NCBI GenBank assembly: GCA_023014335.1
Contig: JAECYW010000003.1
Span: 744,001-808,000, forward strand
Source: Galerina marginata
Lineage: Eukaryota > Basidiomycota > Agaricomycetes > Agaricales > Galerinaceae
Direction: 5' to 3'
Length of the DNA: 64,000 nucleotides
Part shown: positions 1 through 12,081 of the stretch, one piece after another
How the letters are laid out: each line of letters begins with the position of its first letter
How positions within the stretch are numbered: position 1 is the stretch's first letter
The notes under the pieces: generated by a model
The model's database searches: none
Told to the model about the DNA's origin: nothing
What the model saw: the letters and a program-made list of their open reading frames with translations, nothing else
Made by a program: the position numbers and the translations under genes

Positions 1-158
1 GTTTATCAGTGATATCAGTGCTCCGGCTGCGGGGCCAGTGCCTTCTAAATATAATCAGTCTAGATCCATGAGAAGTTCGGCCATTCCGTTGTAAATGGAT
101 ACTAATTAACTTATTTACCTTTTTCTTCCGTGTACCCCACCCCTTTTCTTTTTCTCAA

Positions 159-1614
159 ATGCCTACGGTTATGAACTCGACTTTACCTCCAATCCCTGCT
201 CACATAGCTGCGCTGTGAGTTTACACTTCTTGAACACTCCATCCTTGGGGTTACTAACGCCGTGTACGCAGGACTGGGCCGCGCGTAAGTCTCAAGGATA
301 TAGTTGGGGCATTTCACCGACGTATAGATGCGCAGGTTTTGGGATATCTATTTCACTGGGGGTTATTCGGTGTACTCTGTGTTCAAGTATGTGAGTACTA
401 TATCCGTTCTGCGACCTTCTGTGGGTTATTCCAGTAGCTCACTTTTATATGAAGACCTATTCCATATCGCGTTTCCGAAAGACCCCCTTCGTAACAAAAT
501 CTTCGTTTATTCCGTCTTCATTCTTGAGATAGTGCAAACCATGATCCTAACGGAGATTGCGTTTCATGTCTTTGGAGATGGCTATGGGGACCTTGTGGTG
601 TTCGATAGAGTCGGCCTCGCGTGGTTTAGTATCCCCTTTATCAGCGGACTAGGTATAATTCCTTTTAACAACATCACTGCAAGCTAATTCGAACGCGACT
701 ATTTTTCAGTCGCTTTCATTGCACAAGGATTTTATGCTTTCCGCATCAGCATTCTAGCGGAGTCGTATGGGGTAGCCGCGCTGATCTTATCTGCAAGTCG
801 TTTATTCCTTAACTTGTTCTAATTATTGACGGTTCAACTGGTTGTCCAGCTCGCGACCATCCAATTTGGTGGGGCCATTGCAACGGCAGCTGTTCTGAAG
901 CATGCTATACTGCTCAGCCGGCTACTTGGACGAGATTATTCTATATCCGCTGGGGTAAGCCTTAACCATTTTGGCAACCCAGTCACATTTAATTAGTTCT
1001 ATCCCTAGATATGGAACGGCGGAAGCGCTTTGTGTGATATCATTATCGCTGTTTGCATGACTTACTACGTAAGAGATTGCTACTTTTACTGCACCGTGCT
1101 GCTGTTTGATGAGATATTAGTTATCCCGCCGTGGCTCTGGAGGTATGCAAACCACGAGTGTCCGGCTTCAAAGGGTGATAAGACTGGTAATTGAAACGGG
1201 TACCATTACAGGTTCGTGAATTCACCCTTTTGACGCTTGAGCGATATGTATCTATCCTTCATTTTTCTAGCATTCGTAGCCGCTTTGAATGTGATACTAG
1301 CGACTCTACCTGGCCAACCGTCGTACTACCTCGTGACTTCAGAAACCCTTGCAAAGTTCTATTCGAACTCCATGATGGTCGTGCTGAACAGCCGGATTCG
1401 CCTCAAGGCTGAGTCCGCTGCTTCGGCCAATGGCCTTGATAGTACTTCCGCGGTCAATCGAGTGCGTCATGGCGAAGTCGTGACTGGCAGGCGACGCGAT
1501 GGTGAAGCTTATGAGTTGGGCGGGGGTATCATGGTCGTTCGAGAGGAAGTCGTCTTCCCAATAACAGAAAGCAAGGACGGATTTGATGGTGGTAATAAAG
1601 CATGTCTGGTTTGA
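159..1614 (+). CDS. DUF6534-family integral membrane protein
   Basis: A multi-exon gene for a seven-helix-type membrane protein of the Agaricomycete DUF6534 family; function unknown. The start at 159 opens a short first exon (residues MPTVMNSTLPPIP) ending at a GTGAGT donor at 215. Family hallmarks appear in order: FPKDPLRNKIFVYSVFILE after the first helices, then IQFGGAIAT, IWNGGSALCDIIIAVCMTYY (exon starting near 1012), RVIRLVIETGTIT (exon ending near 1211) and FYSNSMMVVLNSR near the C-terminus. About seven introns are needed. One, starting at 793, appears to use a GC donor (GCAAGT) and end at an AG at about 852, which joins ALILS to LATIQFGG. The C-terminal tail of about 65 residues is hydrophilic and cytoplasmic-looking. 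The family assignment is confident; the exact borders of the small exons (272-284 and the one before 1160) are less so. Confidence 0.8.
793..852 (+). other. putative GC-AG intron in the DUF6534 gene
   Basis: The frame hits a stop within 50 bases after ALILS. The sequence at the needed donor is GCAAGT, the consensus of the minor GC-AG intron class. A CTAAT branch-point-like motif and an AG at about 852 follow. Splicing here restores the family pattern LILSLATIQFGG. Confidence 0.55.
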
Positions 1615-1712
1615 TCACCGACTCTTTAACATAATTTATTAGAACCGTTATAAGTTCCATACAAAAATCCAGTCAGCTTCAACGCAAGACGATTTTTAAT
1701 ATATAAATTTAT

Positions 1713-3968
1713 TTATTGATGGGGCTGTTCCTTCGTCGCATCGCCTAGGAGTCTCTTGAAATCCTCCAGTCCGTCTCCACCACCCTTTCGAGCCCGGCTG
1801 AGCTTATCTCTGACAACTTCAGCATTTTTTCTTTTCCGGTCACCCTCCGTTCCCTTCATCCTTCGAAGTATGTCTCTTGCCTCCACTGCTACGGATTCGC
1901 AATCACCAACGGGTGCAGTCCCAGTGCGGTGTAGGGGTTTCATCCCTTCTGTCCCCGTCCGAACTTGAATTAACTGAAACGCAACGTCAAGGGACAACGA
2001 AATGTGGGCCGCGTTTCCAGGTTGGTCGAACATGAGTGGCCAAGCGATCCTAAGGCGAATTTTTTAACATTTTTCACCAAGTTAATCATACCAGCGTTCA
2101 TTGTAGTAGATTACCCACATTGGTACGCCTTGCGATAATGCTTCTGAAACACTGTTATGTCCACAGTGAGTTAAAAACCAACCTGTAACCTAGAAAAAAA
2201 GTGTATTAGATGCATTCATAACTGTATATTAAAATCTGACGGGATGGCCGAGAATCATCTGTTGGGGACACCATTTTGAAAGCATCGCGATTTCAGAAGC
2301 CGACACCTTTTTAATTATCTCAGCAGGTAGATCGGCGTGAGGTGACGCGATCGCGAATATCTTCGTATATAAACTAGTGAGCCAAGAAAGTTTTAGACGA
2401 AGTCGGATAAGGCACTTACAAATGGGATTTGGTGTTCTAGGAGAATTTCGACATACAATCTGATGTAGTCGCTGTCGGGCCACCATAAGCTTCCAAATGA
2501 CAACTAGGTTGATTGGCGTTGATATCAGTACAATACGGTCTAGGTCAAGGTCAAACCCGAAGGACCTACGTAAAGCAGTGAATTTTCGCCGTGGGAGGCG
2601 AGAATTTTATCCATGAACGCCCGAACTGGCGCGCCATCACTGGCATTCTCTGGCACTTCATTATTGGGTGCTATCGAGCCGTTCTTCGAGGACTCAGAAT
2701 TTGTATCCGGCCAAGGAAAAACGGGACCAATCGTATATAATTTCTGACTGCCTGATTCTTCGAGCCAGCGTCGAGTCGCGTCGATCGCATGGGGTTCGTA
2801 GGCAGCGGAAGTGTTATATACAAATGCATCACATTCTTTCATAAATCTATCCGAATTCAGCATCAAATCTTGGAGCAAAAAGTCAGGGCATGCGCTGGAC
2901 TTACTCTTTTCCGGTCTTAAAGACATCATAGAAACTGATTGGTAGGTCCTTGTGGCGCTAAAAAATTATTCTGATGAGTAAGTGGAATTATTAATTAGTG
3001 GCGTCTCACGCACATCGTCGGGGTATGGGTACCATTCATAATCATAAAAGTCGGGAAGGCCAGGCAAAGCAACTACTTCACCCCGCTTCATGTTTGTCAT
3101 CTAGATGCCCGGATCAGCGCCAATATTAATATGGAAAGAAACGTTCAACCTCCTTAGTGACTTCCTCCACATTCCGTCCGGTAGCATCTGCGACATCACG
3201 GGCTTTGGATGCAACATCTCCCATGCCGCCGTATTTTTCAGGGCCCCAAACGCGCAATGGGAGGTATGAGCCCGAGGACCACCAGTTCCACACGGGGACA
3301 TTTTTTCCCGTTATTTCGCGGACGGATTGTAGAATCGGAAAGTTGTTGTACTTGTCGCGAGTTTTAAGTCAATAAACAGCCTTCAAGAGCTCGAGAAAGA
3401 GAAAAACGCACATCTGTAATTAAAGCTGTTGGTCGAATCGTCTGGGGTATATGATCGCCCGTCGACATGGACCGAATGATTTCACAGAGCACGAGTTTAC
3501 GATAATATTCGGGGAAGGCCTTGAAGGCGACCGACATCAGGTCGGGTATGTCAAATCCTTGCCCGCCGATGTTAACTAACCTGTGAAAGGAAGTTCGAGC
3601 TGAATGATGGAAGCAGAGACGGACAAAAATAAGTCTACTTACCGTAGCCGGCTACGCATTTCCTCTCTTTCTTCATCGTCGTTCGATCGGTTATACCTAT
3701 CGCACTCGGCTGCTATTCTTTTGTCCCAACCCCCCTGGATCATGAACGTCACAACGATATCGGGAGATTCTTGGACGGCTCTGCAAGCGAGACCACAAAG
3801 TGGGCGTAAAGCACCTGTTAATAGTTATCAGCGTATCGTATCAGCGCATCAGTGAAACATCGAGATGTGTGATGGACTGTTTATAAACGTACCCCATGCT
3901 GATATCGTTAATATAACTAGATGCCCCTTCAGATCTTGTTCAGAATTAGAATCGCTTTCAAGAGGCAT
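1713..3968 (-). CDS. UDP-glycosyltransferase (GT1 family)
   Basis: Family-1 glycosyltransferase of the type common in Agaricomycetes; it would transfer a sugar from a UDP-sugar to a small hydrophobic acceptor. The start at 3968 gives GHLVILTISAWGALRPLC, the usual N-terminal strand and glycine-rich turn. Further exons give IREITGK-like acceptor-domain text (QSVREITGKNVPVWNWW near 3300) and VRGEVV-like KRGEVVALPGLPDFYDY near 3080. The sugar-nucleotide-binding half is complete: LSFGSLWWP (about 2490), SKWCPQQMILGHP (2240-2280), GWFLTHCGHNSVSEALSQG (2110-2180) and IAWPLMFDQPGNAAH (2000-2050). At least eight introns can be spliced with frame kept, including one with a GTGGGT donor inside the GVPMIAWP motif. 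No disabling mutation is seen. The acceptor substrate cannot be told from sequence. Confidence 0.85.
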
Positions 3969-4967
3969 TTGTGCACCGTCGATTAAACTTTCAGCGTGGG
4001 TCAGCTAAGGTTAGGAAGAAGATTGTCGAGGGCTGCCAGGTCTTCATGACCGACATGAGAAACCAACTGGATGACAGGCTGCATGTCACACGTCAGTGTT
4101 CGTAGGCCCCACCAGTGTTGTTATTCGTAAAATCAGTATGCGACAGAACCCAGGCTGTTCATTTATCCAGCTAGTACCGGGAACGAGAGTCAAGATAGCC
4201 CTTATGGCAGCAGACTCCGAAAACGAGCGTGAGCAAGACAATAATTTAAAGGAAACCCTGCAAAAGAGTAGACCACAGTTTTAATCAGGCTGGAGGAAAT
4301 GCAGATAGAAACAGCCACACAGCGAGGAAGCGGCGTTGTAGTTCTATACAGAGAATAATGTATAGCTCAAGCCGACGAGCTTCGAGTGGTCGGTATGAAG
4401 TTTGCATGAAGGACCGGCGCCGACGTCCGCTATTAGGGTTGGTAGATGTTTGTATCAGAAGCTGCACGCAAACAAAGGTTCGTTTTCCGATTTCTCCCGC
4501 CAACAATGTTCTCCTCAACGACGCCGACGACGACGACGACGAGGTCCATAAAGGGCTCTTTGTTATACAACATGTCGTCAACGACTACATACAACCTGAC
4601 CTGATATCTATCAAGGTTCTATCAACTACACATACTACTCGGGCTCAACCTAGCTGAACCCGCTAATTCTCGTCACGTAAAGTACGGTGGACGCTGTTGG
4701 GAGGGATGGTGGTAATTAAGGAAGTTAAAGAAGCGTTCTGCTCATCGCGAGTAGGGTATAAGTACGTCTTTCTCGACTCCGAACCTTCTTGGAGCTCATA
4801 GCTCATAGTCCTATTACACAGGCTCTGTCCCGATGATCCCTGATGGATGGATGGAACTGTCCCAACGGCAATGGATAGATAACGACGACGACGGCTGTGC
4901 GTCTCGTGTAAGAGGATGGGGGTGTGGATGGGGATGATGGAGGACCAGTCTAGGGCGCTTCTGTCGT
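3969..4967. other. intergenic, no supported gene
   Basis: About 1 kb between the glycosyltransferase start and the DUF6699 stop. It holds a short GAC trinucleotide run at about 4518-4542. Several small open frames on both strands overlap one another and show no family resemblance, so none is called. Confidence 0.6.
4518..4542. repeat. GAC trinucleotide microsatellite
   Basis: An interrupted run of about eight GAC/CGA triplets in non-coding sequence. Confidence 0.85.
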
Positions 4968-5801
4968 TCAGCTGATCGGACGCGTATGGAGCACCCACAC
5001 GTCCGACTCCTTTCGACTGGGTGTAAGTCCCGCCCAGCGAGTTAGGAAGTTCAGATTAGCTCTAACATTCGAACTAGCTTCGTCGTCCCCCATCACCGGG
5101 CCCATCGCCTGCGTCGCCAACCTGGCATACGCCGACATCTGGCGCTCCATGGAGCTACGATCAACCCCGAGGCGCTCCATCATAAGCTGCGTCGCGTTCT
5201 GCCGTGCCCCGACGTACACCGCGCGCAGCACGTCCCCGACAGTGATAACCCCGCTCCTCCCAGGGTGCACCGTGATAAGCTGCCTAAACGGCTCCAGCCT
5301 TATATGTAGCACCCCGCCTCCCCTCGCAGGATCCGTCGCCGGCACCGTCGTCCAGTGATACCCGCCCATGAACTGGCGCCCTACCGCAGTCGGCTCCGCG
5401 CGTTCCGGGTGCTTGTCGACGAGCCAGTCGAGGGCGCAGTCCTGGTTGGGGCTGGGGCTGGGGCTGAACGCGAGGATGGGGTGGATTTTGAATAAAGGCG
5501 GGAGGGGCACGCGCGCGTAGGGGGAGAGCTCGTAGATGAGCGGCGGGGGCCCGACGGACCACTGGGGCTCGTTCAGCCCGTAGGCGGTGGTTTGGGTCCG
5601 GAAGGGGTATGGGACGCGATGTGACTCACCGCTGCCATGGCTGTTCCGGTGCGCATGGGCATGAGCGTGGTGGTGGGTGGTGGTGGTGGTGGTGTCGATG
5701 CGCGTGAGAGGGTTGTTGTGGTTGCCTTTGGACACCCGAGGGCTGTATGCCTGCTCGTCGGGCCTGAAGTAGGCGTTGTCGCTGTTGATGATTCCGGGCA
5801 T
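4968..5801 (-). CDS. DUF6699-domain protein
   Basis: A 277-residue protein read without introns. Residues 1-75 are low complexity (a Thr run followed by an alternating His-Ala stretch at about 38-52). From about residue 88 the DUF6699 pattern follows: LPPLFKIHPILAF, then a SPSPSP repeat, a core with LHIRLEPFRQLITVHPGRSG, and VTVGDVL-like ITVGDVLRAVY. This family is abundant in Agaricomycetes and has no established function. The low-complexity part reflects GGT/GGGGCT-type repeats in the DNA at 5449-5470 and 5669-5695, so repeat length may vary between strains. The start at 5801 is the first ATG in the frame. A second overlapping frame starting at 5839 is a shadow. Confidence 0.75.
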   Translation of the reverse strand: MPGIINSDNAYFRPDEQAYSPRVSKGNHNNPLTRIDTTTTTTHHHAHAHAHRNSHGSGESHRVPYPFRTQTTAYGLNEPQWSVGPPPLIYELSPYARVPLPPLFKIHPILAFSPSPSPNQDCALDWLVDKHPERAEPTAVGRQFMGGYHWTTVPATDPARGGGVLHIRLEPFRQLITVHPGRSGVITVGDVLRAVYVGARQNATQLMMERLGVDRSSMERQMSAYARLATQAMGPVMGDDEASSNVRANLNFLTRWAGLTPSRKESDVWVLHTRPIS

Positions 5802-7649
5802 TGTGTTTGCAGGGGTCTGTTTAGTACCGATGGAATCAATTAGACGCCACAGATTTCGTTATTCCCCAGCCGGACTTACGGGTTTTCGTTAGCGTTAGGT
5901 GGTGATGATATGCTCGCGATGCACGATGTGCACGGCGTGCACGACGATATGAGTTGAGGGTGTGGTGCAGTGGTATGCAAAAGATAAGATGTAAAAACGG
6001 TACCGCAGCGTGCAGCAGGCTTTTAATGAGCGAGCATCCCCCGCTTCCGTGCCCATGCCCAAGGCTGGGGACCTAACAGTCACATACAGACTGCGTGTCA
6101 TCCTCGTCCTCGGAACCGCATCACCCTGCGAAAATCCTGGGGGAACGAGGCAGGACACGATTATCAGGAGATCTGATTGGAGGTCACGAGCACTGATGCG
6201 CAGGGACGTGCTACACTGGCAGGACAGTTAAAGGACAGGTTAAAGCCGTCGGTAAGGACTCGGAGGGGCTTTCTCCTCGGGTGGGAGGGATGACTCTGGA
6301 TGACCCCCTGCGCCCTATGATGGCCGTAAGATAAATTAAGCTCATGGGCTTTGCGGGTTTCTCTTGAGTAGGGGCTTTGGCAGCAGATACTAATAGACCA
6401 TGGAGCTTCACGCGCAGGACCGAGGCTTCTTTGCGAGAGGAAGACGGTTATCAATGTCAGTACCAGTACAAAAATACGATGATACGTGCACACGAGCGGG
6501 GAATGGGGATATGTAAGTGTTCGGACCCTGACGTGTTTCCGTACTGTGTCCGACATCCGTTGCAATTGACGGATCACAGGGATAAAGTACTGACGGTGGA
6601 GACGATTACGCCGAACCGAGGATCGCCGCCTGCGGTTTTTGTTCGTGATGACAATTGTTCGTGTATCAAGTTCCGGATGTTGCATAAGCGATTAGACGCT
6701 GATGATGATGATGTTGAGATGATTCAGACAAGGTTACGGTTCTTATTAAGAGGGTTGAGTAAGAAAGAGTGAGGGAAGGAAGGAAGGGTGTCCAATGGGA
6801 TAAACCTGAGCGTGAAAACTTCACCGTGTACTGTACTCGTATCCGTCAGCTTTGCGCCGAGGATGTCAGCCCATCTCAGTTGGACCCAGTAGATGTAAAA
6901 TAATACTCGCTCCACGGACCACCAAGCATATGCATGTGGAGTTCTCGCAAAGCGCGACGAGGTCTCCGTCCGCTTGGGCCCCTTACGGAATGCGTAGGCG
7001 GTTAAGCGCTCGCACTAGTACTAGTATTCGGCCGAGGTCAGTGACGTCCCCGAGATGGAGCGCTTGTCAATGAGAGCTGCGGGTGGAAGCTCTTTTGTGC
7101 CTCATTGACATGAGAACGAAACTCGGATCAGAAGAGTCAGGAGTGGTCAAAAGCTCGGAGGACCGAAGATATACCGGTGGGAGAGAGGGAGGGTTACTTG
7201 GGAAATGGTAAAGTTTCATCGCTGGGTGCTGGAAGTCGGCAGGACGTGGTCCGTTGCAGGGAACGAGCTGCTGTGTAGCCCTCAGGGACCTTCTGACCTG
7301 TCAGGCTGCGACTCGGGGTACATTGGGCGCCAATTCGTTCCCGAGTGGCCCGCCCTCGAAAGCGCTTATAATTACCAGAAGTCACAGAAAACAATTGAGT
7401 TGGCAATCCGCTTGGTTCATTCGCTCATTCGTAGATATTATGTTGTTATATCCAAAGTAATATTCCGCCGATTTATTTTGCACCGATTGTATGGTTTCAA
7501 AAAGGAATCAAACGGTAAATAAGGACCATGTCCACTGCTCAAGAAACGGGATCAAACAGTGCGAAAGGATGTTAATTTTGAAAGGAGAAGTTCTTTGATA
7601 CAAGGTAGTTGTTACATTGATTTGTTTATTGTAAAGGTCCCTCCAAAAT
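5802..7649. other. intergenic, no supported gene
   Basis: About 1.85 kb. It holds overlapping open frames on both strands at 6164-6772 (up to 173 codons) with no recognisable family, no hydrophobic pattern and no clear splice structure. From about 7530 it overlaps the 3' flank of the duplicated reductase unit. Confidence 0.5.
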
Positions 7650-9172
7650 TTACTTCGCATCACTCTTAGCGGCAGGACGGACAGGTTGAGCCATGGGACG
7701 TGGATCAGTATGCGCTGCCAAGTTAATAAAGCGGCTTGTCGTGGATCCATCTCCCTATTAGTATTAAAAGGACAGATAAATGTGATGATCAGCGATACAA
7801 CGCACGGACTGTCGAAAATCCAGAAAACTCACGATCATCCAATTGGGGAAACCGGGGTCGAAGTCACTGACGCTTTCCAGGTACTTGATGTGTTCGTCAG
7901 TCAGGATGATCTCGAGAGCCTCGACGTTGGCGAGAAGTTGTTCGATCTTCCTGCCTCCGATGATTGGGAAGACGTAGGTGGCTTTCTGCATCAAGTAGGC
8001 GATTGCCACTAAAGAGCGAGGAAATGCCCTAAGTCAGACTCGTGAGGAGAAGCTGGGAGTTCTGCAAACTAACCGGAAGTAATATGCTTGGCGCCAACTT
8101 CGCCAGCGACCTTCTCGAGCGCCTTGCAGACTTTCTTCTCTTTCTCGTTACGCTCCCAGTCGGGTAGGAACATGGTCCTTCCATTTTCTCCCGTTTTGCG
8201 ACGTTTTTCTTCCTCCTCGTCGGTCCTGATCTTTCCGCCAGCAAGTACACTCCAAGGAGCGAGCGCCATTCCTGATAAAACAGAAATAATCGGAGGTTAT
8301 ATCAACGCCGAGAAAGAACGGTGAGGGAAGTACCTTCGGATCTGGCCATGGGGATAATGTCTCTTTCGAAGGAACGGTCCATGACATTCCACGCGCCTTG
8401 GTAGATAACGAATGGAGTGAGACCGTGGTCGCGAGCATACTGGTTCGCTTTGGAGACCACCCAAGCGGGGGTGTCAGAGACGCCCTGCGTGGTGATTAGT
8501 ACCAGATGAGAAACAGGGGCGAGTCCTTACAAGATAGAGCACTTTGCCCTGAAGAACGAGAGTGTGCAACGCCTTCATTACCTCCTCGACACTGGTATCC
8601 CAATCCCACCAGTGAAGGTACAATAGGTCGATATAAGTGGTACGGAGCTTCTTCAGAGACGCGTCGACGGAAATGTGCAGAGACTTTGCGCTATTTCCGA
8701 TATAGAAAATCTGCTGCGCGACATCTGGGTTACGAGCTTTGTAATTGGTGCTGTACTGGCGGATAGCTTCAGGATCGGAATCGTTCTGTGAGGTAAAGGT
8801 AACTGACGAACCTTTGTCGCGATGAACAGCTGATCGCGTATTCCCCGATTCTCCGCCCATTCGCCAATGAATTGTTCTGACGATTCATCCTGGCTATAGA
8901 ATCCCTAAGTCCCGGGAAATCAAAAGCGTAACCAACACTACTCACTAGTTATTAGCCGTGTCGATAAAATTCCCCCCATTATCGTAGTAGGCATCGAGGA
9001 GCTTGAAGCTCGACTCTTTGTCCATGCTTCCCATGCCCATCGCCGTCCATTTATCGCCGATGCTCATCGCTCCGAGCTGGAGAGGTGATACATGGACACC
9101 AGCATGTGGCGACAGGACACGATAGCGTCCGAGGTTGGTCTTCGGTGGAGGTGGGGGTGCCCAGAAAGACAT
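7650..9172 (-). CDS. aldo/keto reductase, aryl-alcohol dehydrogenase-like (copy 1)
   Basis: NADPH-dependent aldo/keto reductase of the fungal aryl-alcohol dehydrogenase/norsolorinic acid reductase-like group, expected to act on aromatic or other aldehydes in the cytosol. The start at 9172 gives [20 protein letters not shown]. The catalytic Asp and Tyr lie in DTANNYQDES, which is split by an intron after 8946. Next come [24 protein letters not shown] (catalytic Lys/His region), [30 protein letters not shown] and the NADP-binding segment [21 protein letters not shown]. The last exon ends in [16 protein letters not shown]. All introns splice in frame, so the gene looks intact. A TATAAAT motif lies 72 bases upstream of the start. 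A second copy follows upstream at 10477-12005. Confidence 0.88.
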
Positions 9173-10369
9173 TTAGTATTGAATGTATGCTGGTTGAAGC
9201 GATTTCAGAGAGGGAATGAATGAACTGTGAGTAAACCCAACCAATTTATAGGGCTTCCAGGACGCCTGAGAGTCCGCGATGCGCGGTTGCATTTGGAAGG
9301 AAGGTCGAGACCCAAGACTTATCGATCGCTTCTTGTCGTGGGCCAACCAGGTTGACCAAAACGATTTGACCTAATCCGGCCTCACGAAGATGAGAAGAAG
9401 TCCACTATTCCAGCACGGAATCGGGTAGTTGAGGTAGCCGGTGAGTTTTCCTGGCGAAGCCGTTGCCGAATGCCTTGCGTGGCCTGCAGTGCCGGCACCG
9501 CGTTAAGAAAAATAACGGCACTCATGGAACTTCTCTGCTAGATTATCAAGCCAGGTGGTTATTATTTGTGGATATCAGTAACGTCTGCAGTCGGCATCGG
9601 CTCAGTCACTGCCAACGTCGCCTGCCAAAAGTCAAGAATTAGTTAAAATCTCTCGAGCTGCTCTCGGGGTAAAATTGGACATGACGTTTGTAGCAATTAA
9701 AAGCGCACCTGATCACATTTGAATCGCTCATTAGTCGCCGACGAGCAACCCGCTAAACTCGTTACCTTGCTAGCAGAAAAACGAAAAGGTGTAGACAAAG
9801 AGCGAAGAGTGGACAAAGAGCGATGGCGACATGGGATGCTGGAGGTCGCTTATTCAATCCCATCACCGGAGCAACCGGCTTCTTATGTAGAGGCAGGAGG
9901 CCCAGGCACGACTGATGGTAACTCGTGCTATCTAATCTAATCGAAAGCTCGGTCCAGCTCTTACTATCAGAGAACCTTTGCAAGTAAAAGAAGGTATAAA
10001 GCAGCCTCACTACCTCACCGACACTGAGTAATGCTAGTGACTTGCACTGGCAGGATGAATATTTCTGGATCGGAATACATAGTTGTCAAATAGTTGTACA
10101 TAGAAAACATAGCAAACAGAGGCTGCCAAACCTTTGTCGCGACAAATCTTTCAGCCAGACGAGAGCGAAGTTGAAAGATGAAGGTGAGCAATACGACGCA
10201 GCATTCTACTTGAGTTGATCTCTGTGCTTACCAAAGATTTCGCAGTTTTGTCCTGATGTGGAGTTTTAAGCCATACAACACATCAAATTTGTATTCATAG
10301 GGATTCGAATATCGTCGAATACGACATGCACGTTAGGAATTCAACTGAAAATCGAGGCCGAGTCTGCTA
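9173..10369. other. intergenic between the two reductase copies
   Basis: The first half (to about 9710) is the duplicated promoter side of copy 1. The rest, to about 10369, holds no supported gene, and the open frames near 9720-10010 lie on both strands without family resemblance. Confidence 0.55.
9244..9250 (-). promoter_or_regulatory. TATA box of reductase copy 1
   Basis: TATAAAT on the minus strand, 72 bases upstream of the start codon. The same motif lies at nearly the same distance (12075-12081) before copy 2, so it was kept after duplication. Confidence 0.55.
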
Positions 10370-10476
10370 CTCAAGAAACGAGAGAAAACAGTGCGACAGG
10401 TTGTTATATTTTAGGCGGGAAGTTTTCAATACACGTAGTTGCTTCACTGATATGACCGATGTAGAATTCCCCTAAT

Positions 10477-12005
10477 TTACTTTGTATCACCCTTGGCGGC
10501 GGGACGGACAGGTTGGGCCATGGGACGTGAATCAGTATGTGCCGTCAGGCTGAGGAGGGGGCTAGTTGTAGACCCATCTCCCTATTATATGGAAAGATAA
10601 ACGTGATGGTCAGCGATCCAAAGCAGGGATGTTAGAAATTCATAAGACTTACGATCATCCAATTGGGGAAGCCGGCGTCGTAGGCACTGACGCTTTCCAA
10701 ATACTTGATCTGTTCATCAGTCAGAACGATCTCAAGAGCCTCGATATTCGCGAGAAGGTGCTCGATCTTCCTGCCTCCGATGATTGGGAAGACATAGGTA
10801 GCTTTTTGCATCACGTATGCAATTGCCACTAAAGGAACAAGAAAAAGAATACGCCGGAGTCAGTCACATGAGGATCATCCAAGAAATTGGTGACTTGAGG
10901 AAAACTAACCGGAAGCGATGTGTTTGGCGCCGACTTCGCCAGCAACTTTCTCGAGGGCCTTACAGACGGCTTTCTCTTTTTCATTACGCTCCCACTGAGG
11001 AGTGAAGACAGTGCGTCCATTCTCTCCCGTTTGACGGCGCTTTTCTTCCTCTTCATCGGTCCTGATCTTACCGCCAGCGAGTACATTCCATGGGGCAAGA
11101 GCCATGCCTAACAATCGGACGTTAATCTACGCTGAGAAAGAATGAGAACGAAATACCTTCGGATCTGGCCATGGGGATAATATCTCTTTCGAAAGAACGC
11201 TCCAGGACATTCCATGCGCCTTGGTAGATAACGAAGGGAGTCAAAGCGTGATCGCGGGCGTACTGGTTCGCTTTGGAAACCACCCAAGCGGGTGTATCGG
11301 AGATGCCCTGTATAGCGTACTAGTTAGTACGAGATGGAAAATGAAACGATTCAGACCCACGAGATAAAGTACCTTGCCCTGTAGAACGAGCGTGTGGAGT
11401 GCTTTCATTACCTCCTCGACGCTAGTGTCCCAATCCCACCAGTGGAGATATAATAGGTCGATGTAAGTAGTACGGAGCTTCTTGAGCGACGCTTCGACTG
11501 AGATGTGCAGAGATTTTGCGTTGTTTCCGGCGTACAATATCTGCTGCTCGGCCTTCGGGATACGAGATTTGAAGTTGTTGGTGTACTGCGCGCGGACCAC
11601 TTCAGAATCAGAATCGTCGTATGAGCCATGGTGCCTGACGAACCTTTGTCGCGATGAACAGCTGGTCGCGTATTCCCCTTGTCTCCGCCCATTCGCCAAT
11701 GAACATTTCGGAAGATTCATCCTGGCTAAAAAGTCGTAAATCAGAGACACGGAGGAGACGAGAGCCGATACTACTCACTAGTTATTGGCCGTGTCGATAA
11801 AATTTCCCCCGTTGTCGTAGTAGGCATCGAGGAGTTTGAAGCTCGACTCTTTGTCCATGCTTCCCATACCCATCGGCGTCCACTTATCGCCGATGCTCAT
11901 CGCTCCGAGCTGCAGTGGCGACACATGAACACCAGCATGCGGTGACAAGACGCGATAGCGTCCGAGGTTGGTCTTCGGTGGAGGTGGGGGCGTCCAGAAA
12001 GACAT
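10477..12005 (-). CDS. aldo/keto reductase, aryl-alcohol dehydrogenase-like (copy 2)
   Basis: A close paralogue of the gene at 7650-9172 with the same exon plan. The start at 12005 gives [25 protein letters not shown] before the first intron, [45 protein letters not shown] and [21 protein letters not shown] are all kept. The stop at 10477 ends a tail closely matching copy 1. Differences are scattered substitutions. I see no frameshift or lost catalytic residue, so both copies are probably functional. Substrate is unknown. Differences near the active-site exon ([13 protein letters not shown] in copy 1, [11 protein letters not shown] in copy 2) could mark altered specificity. Confidence 0.87.
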
Positions 12006-12074
12006 TTGGTATGTAGCGTGCTGGTTGAGATAAAGTCAGAGAGGGCTTGAATGAACTATAAGGAATACCGACCA

Positions 12075-12081
12075 ATTTATA
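12075..12081 (-). promoter_or_regulatory. TATA box of reductase copy 2
   Basis: TATAAAT on the minus strand, about 70 bases upstream of the start at 12005, matching copy 1. Confidence 0.55.

Larger units (their letters stand above)
7530..9710 (-). repeat. tandem duplication unit 1 (aldo/keto reductase plus flanks)
   Basis: This block is repeated, diverged, at about 10370-12520. Similarity covers the gene, about 110 bp of 3' flank (CTCAAGAAACG and CAGTGCGA blocks) and more than 500 bp of 5' flank, including GCGTGGCCTGCAGTGCCG and GCAGTCGGCATCGGCTCAGT. Limits are approximate. Confidence 0.8.

Noticed and set aside
6164..6772. Open frames of 131 and 173 codons on opposite strands
   Set aside because: They overlap each other, show no family, hydrophobic or splice pattern, and look like chance frames.
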